DNA from: Plasmodiophora brassicae
Lineage: Eukaryota > Endomyxa > Phytomyxea > Plasmodiophorida > Plasmodiophoridae
Direction of reading: 5' to 3'
DNA length: 64,000 bases
NCBI GenBank assembly: GCA_039704465.1
Contig: JASFAU010000003.1
Location: forward strand, 1,054,001-1,118,000
In this document: one piece after another, positions 1 to 9,782 of the stretch
Position numbering within the stretch: the first letter of the stretch is position 1
How the letters are laid out: every line of letters begins with the position of its first letter
The notes under the pieces: model-generated
Told to the model about the DNA's origin: nothing
Database searches by the model: none
Seen by the model: the letters and a program-made list of their open reading frames with translations, nothing else
Program-made: the position numbers and the translations under genes

Positions 1-1
1 C

Positions 2-169
2 AACGACGCCAAGGAGAACGGCTCCGGGGCACCCTCGAACATTGCTCGTTCTGCGCCTGCTCCTCCAGACCACAAGCCTGCTGCGCCGTCCTCGCTGCCC
101 CCGTCGACTACGACACCATCCCTGAGCACGTTACGGGCACGTATCGAGGAACTTAAGCGTAAGACCTAA
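2..169 (+). CDS. C-terminal end of an unidentified protein (partial)
   Basis: An open frame enters from the left edge and stops at TAA 167-169. The 55 visible residues are low-complexity, rich in Ala, Pro, Ser and Thr, and end in a short basic/acidic helix-like tail (RARIEELKRKT). Such a tail does not identify a family. The stop lies 124 bp before the ATG of the next gene, which fits the tight spacing of the window. The frame could also be the last exon of a multi-exon gene. No function assigned. Confidence 0.5.
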   Translation, partial: NDAKENGSGAPSNIARSAPAPPDHKPAAPSSLPPSTTTPSLSTLRARIEELKRKT

Positions 170-293
170 ACAACTTGTCAATTGTCATCTTATATCCGGA
201 ACCATCACATCGGAACTGGAACTGCAACGATGGCGTCGTCGTCGCAGTGGCCTGCGATCCCAAAAAACGAGTCGGGTTCGTATTAGTCTCAAG

Positions 294-1379
294 ATGACAG
301 TGGAGGATGGCGACGGCAGGCCCCGGCGGCGAACAGTGGCCATCCTCGGTGCAACGGGCCTCGTCGGCCAGCGATTCGTCGAGCGCCTGGCCGATCATCC
401 CTGGTTCGAGCTGGTTGCCGTCGGCGCGTCATCGCGGTCGGCCGGCCAGACGTATGCCCGCGCGTGCAGCTGGAAGCTGGACACGGCGCTCCCCGACGCT
501 GTGTCCGCGTTCGTCGTGCGGCCCTGCGTCCCCAGGGAGTTCGAAGGCGTCCAGATCGTATTCTCCGCACTGGATTCGTCGGTGGCCGGCGATATTGAGT
601 CCGAGTTCGCCAACGCGGGTTTCGCCGTGTTCACCAACGCGAGCCCCCATCGGATGGACGCCGACGTGCCGGTGCTGATACCGTTCGTGAACCCCGACCA
701 TCTGGAAGCCGCGTTTGCACAGTCTCGCGCGTCGAAGAACGGGCGTTCCGGGTTCATCATCGCGAACGCGAACTGTGCCAGCACCGGCCTGGTGGTTGCC
801 CTGCGGCCGCTTCAGCAGGCGTTCGGAATCGATTCCGCCTTGGTCGTGACGATGCAGGCTGTCTCCGGTGCTGGGTACCCAGGTGTCCCGGCAATGGACA
901 TCGTCGACAACGTCGTCCCGTACATCCCGGGCGAAGAGGACAAGCTCGAATCCGAGCCGCTCAAGATTCTGGGCGAATGGCGAAACGGGGCGTTCCGGCC
1001 CGCTGAGATGACGCTGAGCGCTCAGTGCAACCGTGTCTGTGTTCGCGACGGGCACCTGGCCTGCTGTTCCGTCAAGTTACGACGCCCGGCTACAGCGGAC
1101 GAGGTGCGCGATGCCTTGTCGCAGTACGAATCGCCGGTGGCCCAGTACAAGTTACCGTCGGCGCCGGCGTCCCCCATCGTCGTACTCAGCGCCGACGATC
1201 GCCCGCAACCGAGGCTGGATCGGGACTGCGGGCGAGGGTACACGATCACCGTTGGGCGTGTCCGCGCATGCACCCTGCTCGACGTCAAGTTCACGTTGCT
1301 GAGCCACAACACCGTCATTGGCGCTGCGGGCGGATCGCTCCTCAACGCCGAGCTGGCTGTCGCTCGAGGCCTAGCGTAA
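294..1379 (+). CDS. HOM2: Aspartate-semialdehyde dehydrogenase
   Basis: This 361-aa single-exon gene should convert 4-aspartyl phosphate to aspartate semialdehyde with NADPH, the branch point to threonine, methionine and lysine. The N-terminus has the Rossmann loop [10 protein letters not shown]. The catalytic cysteine is in NANCAST near residue 160, followed by the family motif [13 protein letters not shown] motif near residue 242 belongs to the C-terminal dimerisation half, and the protein ends in the typical [12 protein letters not shown] helix. Length matches the fungal/archaeal-type enzyme (about 360 aa). The start is the first in-frame ATG, a few residues ahead of the Rossmann strand. 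It converges on the NF-YB gene, with 79 bp between stops. Confidence 0.95.
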   Translation: MTVEDGDGRPRRRTVAILGATGLVGQRFVERLADHPWFELVAVGASSRSAGQTYARACSWKLDTALPDAVSAFVVRPCVPREFEGVQIVFSALDSSVAGDIESEFANAGFAVFTNASPHRMDADVPVLIPFVNPDHLEAAFAQSRASKNGRSGFIIANANCASTGLVVALRPLQQAFGIDSALVVTMQAVSGAGYPGVPAMDIVDNVVPYIPGEEDKLESEPLKILGEWRNGAFRPAEMTLSAQCNRVCVRDGHLACCSVKLRRPATADEVRDALSQYESPVAQYKLPSAPASPIVVLSADDRPQPRLDRDCGRGYTITVGRVRACTLLDVKFTLLSHNTVIGAAGGSLLNAELAVARGLA

Positions 1380-1458
1380 TCGAAACAGACACCACGTTCT
1401 GCCGCTGTTCGGGAACGTGCCGGCGACACACGAACATTACAGACGATGGCAGGGAGCG

Positions 1459-1968
1459 TTATTGGGTATGCGCGGACGCTTGATCGGCAGCGAGTAGCCT
1501 GGCGTTCTGTTGCGTTCGGAAGGTCCCGCCACGTCTCAAGCTGCCGACCACGGTGCCTTTCGTCGCTAGGCGATACTCCAGTAGCAGCGTGTGGACCTGG
1601 TCGCGATAGTCGTCGAACCCCAGCCGACCCATCGCATCGAGGACATCGTCTCCCGTCATGGTTTTCCGCTGATCGACCATCACGTACTCGCAGGCCTCGC
1701 TGGTCACGAACCCGATGAACTCGCCGACGCACTGCTGGACAAGCTGTTTCGCGTCGTTGGACACCAGGCACGTCGACGGCAAGCACGACCGCATGACGCG
1801 GTTCACGTTGAAGATCGGCAGCGTGACATCCTGCTCGCGCACAATGACCCGCCCATCGGGCGCCCGGCGCTGGCATGGCTCCCGCGACATCCGCCCAGCA
1901 TCGCTACCGCATGCGCCGCCGTCCATCTTGTGTTGCTTGGTGGCGCGCACAGCCGGGGTCTGGCGCAA
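1459..1968 (-). CDS. HAP3: NF-YB/HAP3 histone-fold subunit of the CCAAT-binding factor
   Basis: The 169-aa product carries an NF-YB histone fold from about residue 45 to 140. It opens with REQDVTLPIFNVNRVMR, in place of the usual REQDRFLPIANVxRIM, then has VSNDAKQLVQQCVGEFI and SEACEY, and RKTMTGDDVLDAMGRLGFDDY before the last helix. This subunit pairs with NF-YC and NF-YA to bind CCAAT boxes. The N-terminal 40 residues and the tail after the fold are not conserved, so the true start could be the internal ATG 14 codons downstream. No intron is needed. Confidence 0.88.
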   Translation of the reverse strand: MRQTPAVRATKQHKMDGGACGSDAGRMSREPCQRRAPDGRVIVREQDVTLPIFNVNRVMRSCLPSTCLVSNDAKQLVQQCVGEFIGFVTSEACEYVMVDQRKTMTGDDVLDAMGRLGFDDYRDQVHTLLLEYRLATKGTVVGSLRRGGTFRTQQNARLLAADQASAHTQ

Positions 1969-2250
1969 TGCCTTGTGACCAGTGGCGAGGGCCCGTCCAC
2001 CGCGCGAGCCGTCCCGCGGTTTTCTCCGACCGACCTCACCACTGGCGCCACTCGCTCTCGGCGTTCTGGCCCAGCAGCAGCAGCAGGGCAGGCTGCTCAG
2101 AAATGCCTAACGATCGTGCTAGAAATATACACAATCGTCAATCGTCCATGGCGCGTATTTATTGAAGAACAGGGGGACGCGAACGTACGAACTGAAAAGG
2201 TGAACGTCGCCACACAAAGGTCGGACTGCGCGCGCGGTCCCCTGATCGAC

Positions 2251-3022
2251 ATGTCATTGTCGACGACGCCGGCTGTGTCGCTGTCGGCAATGTCGTTGCT
2301 GTTCTCCGAGATCGTGCAGTACTCGTCGGCCCGCGTCCACGCCATCGTCGAGCTCGAGGGGCGACTGTCTGCCATCGTCAGTGGATTGTTGGGGGTCCGA
2401 ACCATCGGCCGGCGCGTTGTCTCAACGGGACTGCTTCAGGGCGAAAGTGTCGGTGCTCGCGCTCTAGACATGATTGCATGTCGCGGCGAACCAGAACTGT
2501 CTGGCGTGGCGCTGATGCGACGGGCGCGTCGTGATCGCACTCCCAGAGTCGCACGAAGCCGCTGCTTAGACCTTGTTCCGATTCTGCAATTCATTCAGAC
2601 CACTGTCTGGAAGGTACACCGCCTTTGCTCGTTAGTCCGCACCAAATGTAATCTGTCGAAATCTGTTTAGGGGTTGTTCGACCATGCCGCTGATCGACTG
2701 GAGAAGTCAACTGAGAGGCCGAATGAGTGTACGACACCCCGGCTGCGTATTCCAGGTCGTCGTGGTTCTAATCTGATTCACTGTCCCAGTCTACATCTAC
2801 GACTCGAATGTTCTAACCAACAAATTCATCTCGGTGCCGAAGGAGATGGGCGCCCTGAACTGCGCCGCTTTCGCCGCTGGTGTTATCAAAGGCGTCCTCG
2901 ACACCGCAGATTTCGCTGCCACCGTCGACGCGCACTACCCGTCGGACGAGGACCACTTCACGACAGTCTTTGTAATTCGGTTTGAACCTCACATTATGCA
3001 ACGGCACAAGGCCAGCTCATGA
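2251..3022 (+). CDS. TRAPPC5: TRAPP complex subunit 5 (Trs31/TRAPPC5)
   Basis: Four exons, 2251-2376, 2440-2613, 2671-2728 and 2790-3022, encode 196 aa. Introns are 63, 57 and 61 nt. The product is a Bet3-family subunit of the TRAPP tethering complex in ER-Golgi and Golgi traffic. Recognisable blocks are VSLSAMSLLFSEIVQY, VGARALDM, ILQFIQTTVWK, GLFDHAADRLEKS, KFISVPKEMGALNCAAF and VFVIRFEPHIM. About 20 extra residues sit between VGARALDM and ILQFIQ, either an insertion or a missed splice. Intron 1 is a multiple of three without a stop, so retention would stay in frame. The start ATG is tentative; an upstream exon is possible. A dead copy of the last exon lies at 9.5-9.8 kb. Confidence 0.88.
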
Positions 3023-6000
3023 TACACACACTGGGTTCTCAACGAGCGTGCTGGACTACTTTTGTTCATTGTTCGGTCGACCTTATGCCGGCCGCCGGTC
3101 GTCCAGGATTCTTCTCTTGACGAACTTGTAACACTCGGAGACGGCAATGAATATGACGATCGACAACGCAACCAGTCCCCACTCTACCAGACCGATAGGC
3201 GCCTGTTTGAAAACGTCCAAGTTCAGGCCTGGTAAATACAAGCTGACAAGAGTAATGGCTATTCCGACGGCAAGCGCATAGGCGATATACGGGTTCTCAA
3301 ACGCCTGCTCAAAGAACCGAGGGTTCCAGACTGACTCCCGCCTTCGCCGACAGTTGTAGGTATGCAGCAACATAAGAATGGTCTGGTTCGATGCAACACG
3401 TACGTTAGTGCCATGTCCACAGGCGGATACTGAGACGAGACAGCATACCAGTGTAGCGAACAAACATCCACGGGCCCGAAATATCACGTCACAGGCATTG
3501 CTGTAATCGTGATTGCAATCATAGGTAGTAGTGTTGCCAGTACCCAGAATGTACACGACAAGAACGAAGTTTGTGGTGGAGAGGGCACCGAGAACGAACC
3601 CGAAGAAGAGAATGTCACCAATGAGCTCATTGTCAAACAGACCAGCCCCAGGGGGACGTGGTGCCTCTTCCATTATCCGATAGACGTGCTTCTCCAGACC
3701 TAATGCGAGGGCCGATGGAGTCCCAGTTATCTGCAAGTAGACATTAACGATTTGGGGCCGCCCAAATGCCCAGTATACATCTCCTTACGAAATTGTTGAC
3801 GAGAATCTGAACTGGAGAGAGCGGGAAGACGGCCGCACCGCTGCTGGTTCGGAAGACAAAGAGGCCAATCGTGAGCGCAACAAGCTCGCCAACGTTTCCT
3901 CCGACAAGAACGGATACGAAACACTGAATGTTGCGAAAGATTCGCCGACCCTCACTAACAGCTCGAACGATGGATGCCTGATATGACCATTCAGTCTCTA
4001 TCGCCTTCCAAATGTTGCACTTCGCCAGCCTTACGAAGTTATCGTCCGTCAAGACGATGTCGGAGGCTTGCTTCGTAACATCGGAGCCGGTTTTCCCCAT
4101 CGCCGCTCCAACGTTGGCTATCTTCAAGCTAGGCGCATCGTTAACGCCGTCGCCAGTCATCATCACGATTCTTGATCGGCGGTGCAGAGCTTGTACCATG
4201 CGGATCTTGGTCTGCGGCGAGCAGCGAGCAATGACCAGGGGAAGTTCGGGCAACCGATCTGCATGTCCAGCAGTCACCAACGTATCGCACAGTACAGGCA
4301 CTCAAATGGCCTACCGATTCCGCCGTCGTCCAACTCGTCGAAAGTCTTAGAGGTTGCAACTCGCCCGACCTCGTTGCCAGGTGAAGTCGTTAGGATCCCC
4401 ACCTGTTTAGCAATGGCGACTGCAGTGGCCTCGTGGTCCCCAGTCAGCATATGGACAGTAATACCAGCTCTGTGGCACAGTTCAATGCTCTGCTGAGTTT
4501 CAGCCCTTGGTGGATCGAATATTCCTGTAAGGCCAAGGAACGTCATATGCTTCTCCAGGTCCTCCCGTGGAAGGGATCGAGCGTCTTCGTGGAACCTAAC
4601 GCCATTCATTCAAGCTGCAGTGGTCGATGCATGTGCAATCATGAGACTACCTGATTTGTGCGACAGGACGCGTTGCAAATGCCAGGACGCGCATGCCTTG
4701 CTGAGCCATTTCCGTGACAGCAGGAAGCACCAGGGATCGCAGGTCCCCCAACTCAATGGCCTCACTGACGCCGTTGCGTTGAATGTGATCGCACATGCCA
4801 ATAACGCATTCGGGCGCACCCTTTGCAAATGCAATGCCCCCAACCTGATCTGGGGAAGTGTAGATTGTGATCATGCGCTTGACAGAAGAGTCAAAAGGAA
4901 ACTCGGCCAGTATCTGCCATCCTTTCTCCAGCAATGCGGGCTTCCCGACTTCCAGGCGGTGAGCGAAAACCTGAAGGGCGATCTCGGTTCCTTCCCCGAT
5001 ACCATGCCATGTGGTCGAAATGGGATCGAAGGTCAATTCAGCCATATTGCACAAGGAAGTGCAAAGCGTCAAACTCGACAAATCTGTCGACAAGGCCTTG
5101 GGCTCAGTTCCCGCTGCAGTCTGAAGGATGGCATATGGATTGCTTGGTGCAGGCGCCGGATTCAACACACTACCAGAAGCCGGCCGCTGAACGGCTGTAC
5201 AGCCCTCCGCAGGCAGCCATACGGCTGCGACGGCCATCTTCGCCTGAGTTAGGGTCCCCGTCTTATCCGAACAGATGTTGGTGACATGGCCAAGGACTTC
5301 AAGGATGTTGACGCGTCGAACAAGCACACGATGGGCTGCCATGACCCGCACTCCAAACGCCATCGTCAATGTTACGACTGCCATGAGACCCTCTGGGATG
5401 ACGGCAATTGCGAGCGATACGGCGTACAGCGCGATGTCGTTACTGTACGCGAACTTGTGTGCAGCAAACACAAGCAAGGCAAGTGCGACGGCGACCACGA
5501 GCAGTACAACGGCCATCGAGTCCAACGACTTCTGCAGAGGAGTTTTCTCTGCAGATCCGCTAGCCAGCTCAACGCTGGTAGCGATTTTCCCGATTTCCGT
5601 TTGCATCCCCGTTCGAACCACGATGCCTTTGCCACGACCGCTGATAACGACCGTGCTCGCGAACGCCATATTGGTCCGCTCGCCAAGAGGTACGTAGGAC
5701 GAGCCCTTGCCGACAGGGATGTGGACTTTGTCGACAGCACACGATTCCCCAGTTAGCAGCGCTTCGTCAATCGACAGAACTTGCTCAGAGAATATTCTGC
5801 TGTCGGCCCCCACAGCATCGCCGTTCTTAAGCAGGAGCACATCACCTATAGCGCATGAGGAATGAGTCTCTGATTTCGAGTTGCCAGGATCGTGTAAAAC
5901 CTGGAACGACGTGAATGGTCGGGATTGTTTTCTGGCGCCCGTCTCGGAGCACATTTGACGTTGGTGCCGCCATCTTCCGAAGCGCTTCCATGGTTCGTTC

Positions 6001-6425
6001 CGCTTTGTATTCCTGGAAGAACCCGATGATGATGTTGGCAATGACGATAAACCCGATCACGGTTCCCTCAATGAAATCCTTGGTCACGAATGAGAGAATC
6101 ATGGCGGCCACCAGGACGACAGTCATGATGTTAGCGCATTGGCCAATCAGTATCCGCACGATATCGCTTCCCCCGCTGCTGCGCAACTGGTTCTCGCCAC
6201 ACACCTGCAGTCGCCGACTAGCTTCGTTCGTGCTCAGGCCCGTGTTCACGTCGACGTCGAGTATCTTCGCAACGTCTTCCGCCGGCAGCACGTGGTAATC
6301 ATCGCGGTCGATGCTCGTCTCGATGCGGACGCCTTCCAGCGGCGCACGACGTTCGTTGGCAGCGCCCATACCTCGAATTCCAAAATGGATCACTCACGCC
6401 GATGACCCTGTGACGGGGCCAGCTA
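2740..6425. repeat. Segmental duplication, unit 1
   Basis: This block covers the last intron and exon of TRAPPC5 plus the whole ENA-type ATPase gene and its 5' flank. It recurs in the same orientation at about 9510-13200, some 6.8 kb away. Similarity starts inside TRAPPC5 intron 3 and fades just upstream of the ATPase start codon. Exon lengths of the two ATPase copies are identical; differences are scattered substitutions and small intron indels. The unit edges are estimated by eye. Confidence 0.85.
3083..6369 (-). CDS. ENA1: ENA-type (P-IID) Na+/K+-exporting P-type ATPase, copy 1
   Basis: Seven exons (5901-6369, 4651-5845, 4315-4595, 4035-4258, 3789-3977, 3437-3730, 3083-3382) give 983 aa with introns of 54-58 nt. 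The pump should use ATP to expel Na+ (or K+) across the plasma membrane. Visible are the actuator motif TGES, the phosphorylation site ICSDKTGTLT, the hinge TGDGVNDAP, the subfamily run LTGIFDPPRAET with VHMLTGDHEATA, LPELPLVIARCSP, and the C-terminal VIFRAR and PGLNLDVFK. Several transmembrane stretches flank these. The M4 segment reads VIPEGL as in many P-II pumps. The chosen ATG aligns with the start of copy 2; an ATG 24 nt upstream is also in frame. Confidence 0.93.
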
Positions 6426-6959
6426 CAAGCTACAAGCCCTCGTGTTTCTCGAGGAAACTGAAAAAAGGAAGGAGTTGTGGGAACCGTGCTCGTCAGGATT
6501 CCCTTACGAGCCTCGTGTTCCTGACAGCCATATTTGGTTCCCTCTGGCTTTTTGCGACGCGGAGCACTTGCGTGCGTGGGCACACTCAGCCTCAGAGAAA
6601 TCGTGCAGTGCATGACATCGGGTACCCGATACCCGTACCCGAGCCGCTTACCCGGCCTACCCGCGGGCGGGTACGGGTATGGGTGCTGGAAAGCTCTGCG
6701 GGTGGGTAGCCTGCGGGTACTGCTTCTCGTTCGGGCGGCCACGGGTGCGGGTACAGTATACGCAAAACCCCAGTGCCAAGTGCCCAGTGCTCACTGCCCA
6801 CTGGCCACTTCCGCGAATAGAACCTCGACTTGGCGGCGTGGCACCTGCGGAATCCGTCAATCCGCAGACCGCAGTCCGCGGGGCATGCTCGGGCAGACGT
6901 TGAGATTGATTGTTCCCGGGGGACGCAGGGAGCGCCACGTGCCTATCATGCCATCCATA

Positions 6960-8384
6960 CGCGCCTCGCCGAGGAGATATCTCTAGATGAGCTCAAGAAA
7001 GAGGTTGTCGTGGAGTTTCAGAACGATTCATCGATGTGTTTCGTTGCCAGATTCGATCGCGGCCAAGCGCCGGCGACAGCGGATGTCTGGAAGCGCTTCG
7101 GACCGGTCTGCGACGCGAATGGTCATGCCATCGAATACGCAGAGTCGCCATCAATCATTGTTCGCCTGATGGAATGTACTACTTGTGCTACCTTATACGG
7201 CTACACCACAAGTCGCGGAACGTTCACGACAAGTGCCCGGCCGCCGTCGTCGCGGCTGCTAGTTCAATCACCATTGAGACGTTCTGCATGCCTGCCTGCA
7301 AGCCGAACGTGAGTCAGAAGTCCCGCGTGAAGAATGCGCGCGCCGACATGTGTGCCGAAGACATGCGCCCGTTCCACATGGTCGGCAACCAAGGATTCCT
7401 GGCTGCCATGCAGACGGCCTACGACATCGGCATGGCGACAAAGAAACCGATGCGGATCTGCGACCTGGTTTGCGTACCGAAGGCGGTCAAGCTCGCCACG
7501 GTCCAGCGCTGTGAGAAGCTGACGACCAAGGTCAAGTCGGTGCTGAACGCGCACATCAAGGACAAGGTGATCGTCGGTGCAATGACCGATATATGGGCCG
7601 ACGGTATCAATAACGTGTCGTTCATGTCGGTCACGCTCCACCATATCGACGAGGACTTCATTCTGCACGCCAGGACCGTCTCCTGCGACCAGTTTCCGGA
7701 AGGGAGCCGCCACAGCGCTTCCGAAAATCCTCACCGAGTTCGTCAGCCTGATTAAGCCCTTCATCACGATCGCGGACGACGAGATAGCCGCCGATGACCA
7801 GATCGTCGTGACGACGGACAGCGTGTCCAACACTATCGGCGCGGAGGGCATTCCGTCCACGAGTCCTGCAAGTGCCACAAGATCGGGACGTGCGTGTCGT
7901 TTGTGCTGGACAAGCGGAATGTGATGATGGAGGGTAGGAAATCGAAGCCTTTCTACGATGCTCCTGCTCTGTTCGCAGGAGCATGATCTTTGTACTCATA
8001 GAAAGGCTTCGACTTCCTACCCTCCATGATCACAGTCTGATGACGAAAACGTAGATGGTGTCGACGACGACGACTCAGATGGCGCGGCTGACAGCGAGGC
8101 GGTGGCTCTGGCCGCTTTGGAAATACGGGTCAACTTGGAGCTACTCGCCTATGCCTAGTATGGCGTGACCAAGGAAGATAAGGCGATGCTCAAGTCGGAA
8201 GATCACAAGTCAGGGGCGCTACTGGGCTGGAGGAAGGCCAAGGCGTCGACTTGGCCCATCCTCGTGCGCGCAGTTCGATCGGTTCTCGCCATTCCGGCGG
8301 CGAGCTCCAAGTCCGAGAACACATTTTCTGATGCTTGCAACACGGTCACCACCAAGCTCAACGGACTGAAGCCAGCGACATGAA
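6960..8384 (+). pseudogene. hAT transposase pseudogene
   Basis: Fragments appear in order but in different frames. A BED zinc-finger-like start (DVWKRFGPVCDANGHAIEY, CTTC, then shifted HHKSRNVHDKC) lies at about 7040-7240. The hAT core follows (MRPFHMVGNQGF, MTDIWADGINNVSFMSVT) at 7340-7700. The C-terminal dimerisation region (WPILVRAVRSVLAIPAAS, ENTFSDACNTV) lies at 8250-8382. A frameshift occurs near 7190-7210 and another near 7710, a stop at about 8157, and a snap-back insertion at 7921-8033 splits core from C-terminus. No functional transposase can be made from this copy. Confidence 0.8.
7921..8033. repeat. Snap-back inverted repeat inside the hAT transposase
   Basis: The left arm 7921-7967 (gtgatgatggagggtagg..., ending ctcctgc) is mirrored by the right arm 7975-8033 with few mismatches and one ~12-nt insertion, leaving a loop of about seven bases. 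The arms include part of the transposase reading frame, so this is a local inverted duplication rather than a chance hairpin. RNA crossing it would fold into a long stem. Confidence 0.85.
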
Positions 8385-9295
8385 CATGCTCATGTGCCTG
8401 CGCTCTAACAGTGATCTCAAATAAAACATCTGACTTTGATCGGCCGGGTACGGCCACGAAATTGGATCGTCGGGTGTGCATCGGGTATGAGCTGGTATTT
8501 CCCAGCCGCGGGTCGAATCGGGTCGGGTATGGGTAACCGCACCCGATCGGCCGGGTGCGGGTGGAGTTGTCCTCGCGGCGGCCGGGTACGGGTGTGGGTA
8601 CATGCCTAAAATCCGATGTCATGCACTGCCAGCAGTGGCGCTCGAGTGCTATCTGCAAATCTGTTGGTCGGGTGGCCTGCTGCGCGTTCTGCCGCAGCGT
8701 GAACCCGTCCAGCAGTGCATGACAATGGGTTTTAGGCATGTACCCACACCCGTACCCGGCCGCCGCGAGGACAACTCTACCCGCACCCGTACCCGACCAG
8801 TCGAATATAAAAAATCATACCCATACCCGATCCGACCCGCGGCAGGGAATTACCAGCCCATTCCCGATGCACACCCGGCGATCCAATTTCGTGGCCGTAC
8901 CCGGCCGATCAAAGTCAGATGCTTTGAGAGCCCCCTTAGAGAGCAGGCACATGAGCATGTTCAGTGTCGCTGGCTTCAGTCCGTTGAGCTTGGTGGTGAC
9001 CGTGTTGCAAGCATCAGAAAATTTGTTCTCGGACTTGGAGCTCGCCGCCGGAATGGTAATAACCGATCGAACTGCGCGCGCGAGGATGGGCCAAGTCGAC
9101 ACCTTGGCCTTCCACCAGCCAAGTAGCGCCCCTGACTTGTGATTTCCCGACTTGAGCATCGCCTTGTCTTCCTTGGTCAAGCAATACGAGGCATAGGCGA
9201 GTAGCTCCAAGTTGACCCGTATTTTCAAAGCGGCCAGAGCCACCGCCTCGCTGTCAGCCGCGCCATCTGTCGATACCGCCTGTGTCTTCGTCGTC
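8040..9295. repeat. Long inverted repeat of two hAT 3' ends
   Basis: The 3' part of the first hAT element (about 8040-8628) is repeated in opposite orientation at 8713-9295, with an 84-bp spacer. Both arms contain the transposase dimerisation segment, the GGGTACGGGTA subterminal motifs and a CAGTGCATGACA terminal repeat facing the spacer. The right-arm copy encodes on the minus strand a longer intact frame (WPILARAVRSVITIPAAS, LNGLKPATLNMLMCL) than the left arm, so they are separately decayed copies rather than a very recent foldback. Confidence 0.85.
8713..9295 (-). mobile_element. Second hAT element fragment (3' end only, inverted)
   Basis: The terminal repeat CAGTGCATGACA begins at 8713, and reading the minus strand the fragment keeps the transposase C-terminus up to about 9295. 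Beyond that is a short GC-rich tract with CCGCAGACCGCA-like repeats (9300-9410), similar to a tract inside the first element at 6850-6890. The 5' half and other terminal repeat were not found, so it is a truncated copy. It cannot encode a complete transposase. Confidence 0.7.
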
Positions 9296-9504
9296 CCATG
9301 CCGGGCGGCTCCGTGCGGCGTGCGGCGTGCGCCGTGCGCATAAAAGTTCGCACTGCGGACTTTGGCGCCCGCGGATTGCGGTCTGCGGTTTACGCCGCAG
9401 GTGCCAAGCAGCCTCCTACCTAGACCTACATAGTCTTTCCTCCGATCCACAAGGCCATACGAACCCAGCGCAAGTCCAGATATTAGCTAGTTACAAGGGG
9501 CCGA

Positions 9505-9782
9505 TATTCTGCTTCAGGTCGCCGTTATCCCAACTTGTTTCATTGCTCCAGTCAACATCTACGACTCGAATGTTCTATCCCAGCACGTTCATCTCGTGCT
9601 AAAGGAGTTGGAGCGCTCTCCACTGCGCAGCTTTCGCTGCTAGTGTTATCAGAGGCGTCGTCGGCACAGCAGATGTCGCCGCCAGCGTCGACGCGCACTA
9701 CCCGTTGGACGAGGACCACTTCACGACAGTCTTCGTGGTTCGGTTGGAACCTCACATTATGCCGGTACAAGGTCAGCTCATG
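9505..9782 (+). pseudogene. TRAPPC5 last-exon pseudogene
   Basis: This matches the third intron and last exon of TRAPPC5 (2740-3022): the acceptor and IYDSNVL start are recognisable, and the 3' end again reads DEDHFTTVFVVRLEPHIM in one frame. Small indels between 9585 and 9650 shift the frame and produce a stop (TAG near 9640). No upstream exons are present. It is the inactivated passenger of the duplication carrying the second ENA gene. Confidence 0.88.

Larger units (their letters stand above)
6606..8628 (+). mobile_element. hAT-superfamily DNA transposon, degenerate
   Basis: A perfect 16-bp terminal inverted repeat, CAGTGCATGACATCGG, bounds the element at 6606-6621 and 8613-8628; CAGTG ends are typical of hAT elements. 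Both ends carry clustered subterminal GGGTACGGGTA-like motifs, dense at 6621-6757 and 8445-8600, as expected for transposase-binding sites. Inside are a broken BED-finger transposase and a small internal palindrome. The 8-bp flanks (aaatcgtg and ccagcagt) do not match, so no target-site duplication is visible. It lies exactly between the two segmental duplication units. Confidence 0.8.

Noticed and set aside
1591..2670. A 359-codon open frame on the plus strand
   Set aside because: Only its last part is real (TRAPPC5 exons 1-2 and the in-frame intron). The 5' two thirds is the antisense shadow of NF-YB and non-coding DNA.
6606..8628. An 8-bp target-site duplication for the hAT element
   Set aside because: Flanking octamers (aaatcgtg and ccagcagt) do not match, so no claim is made.
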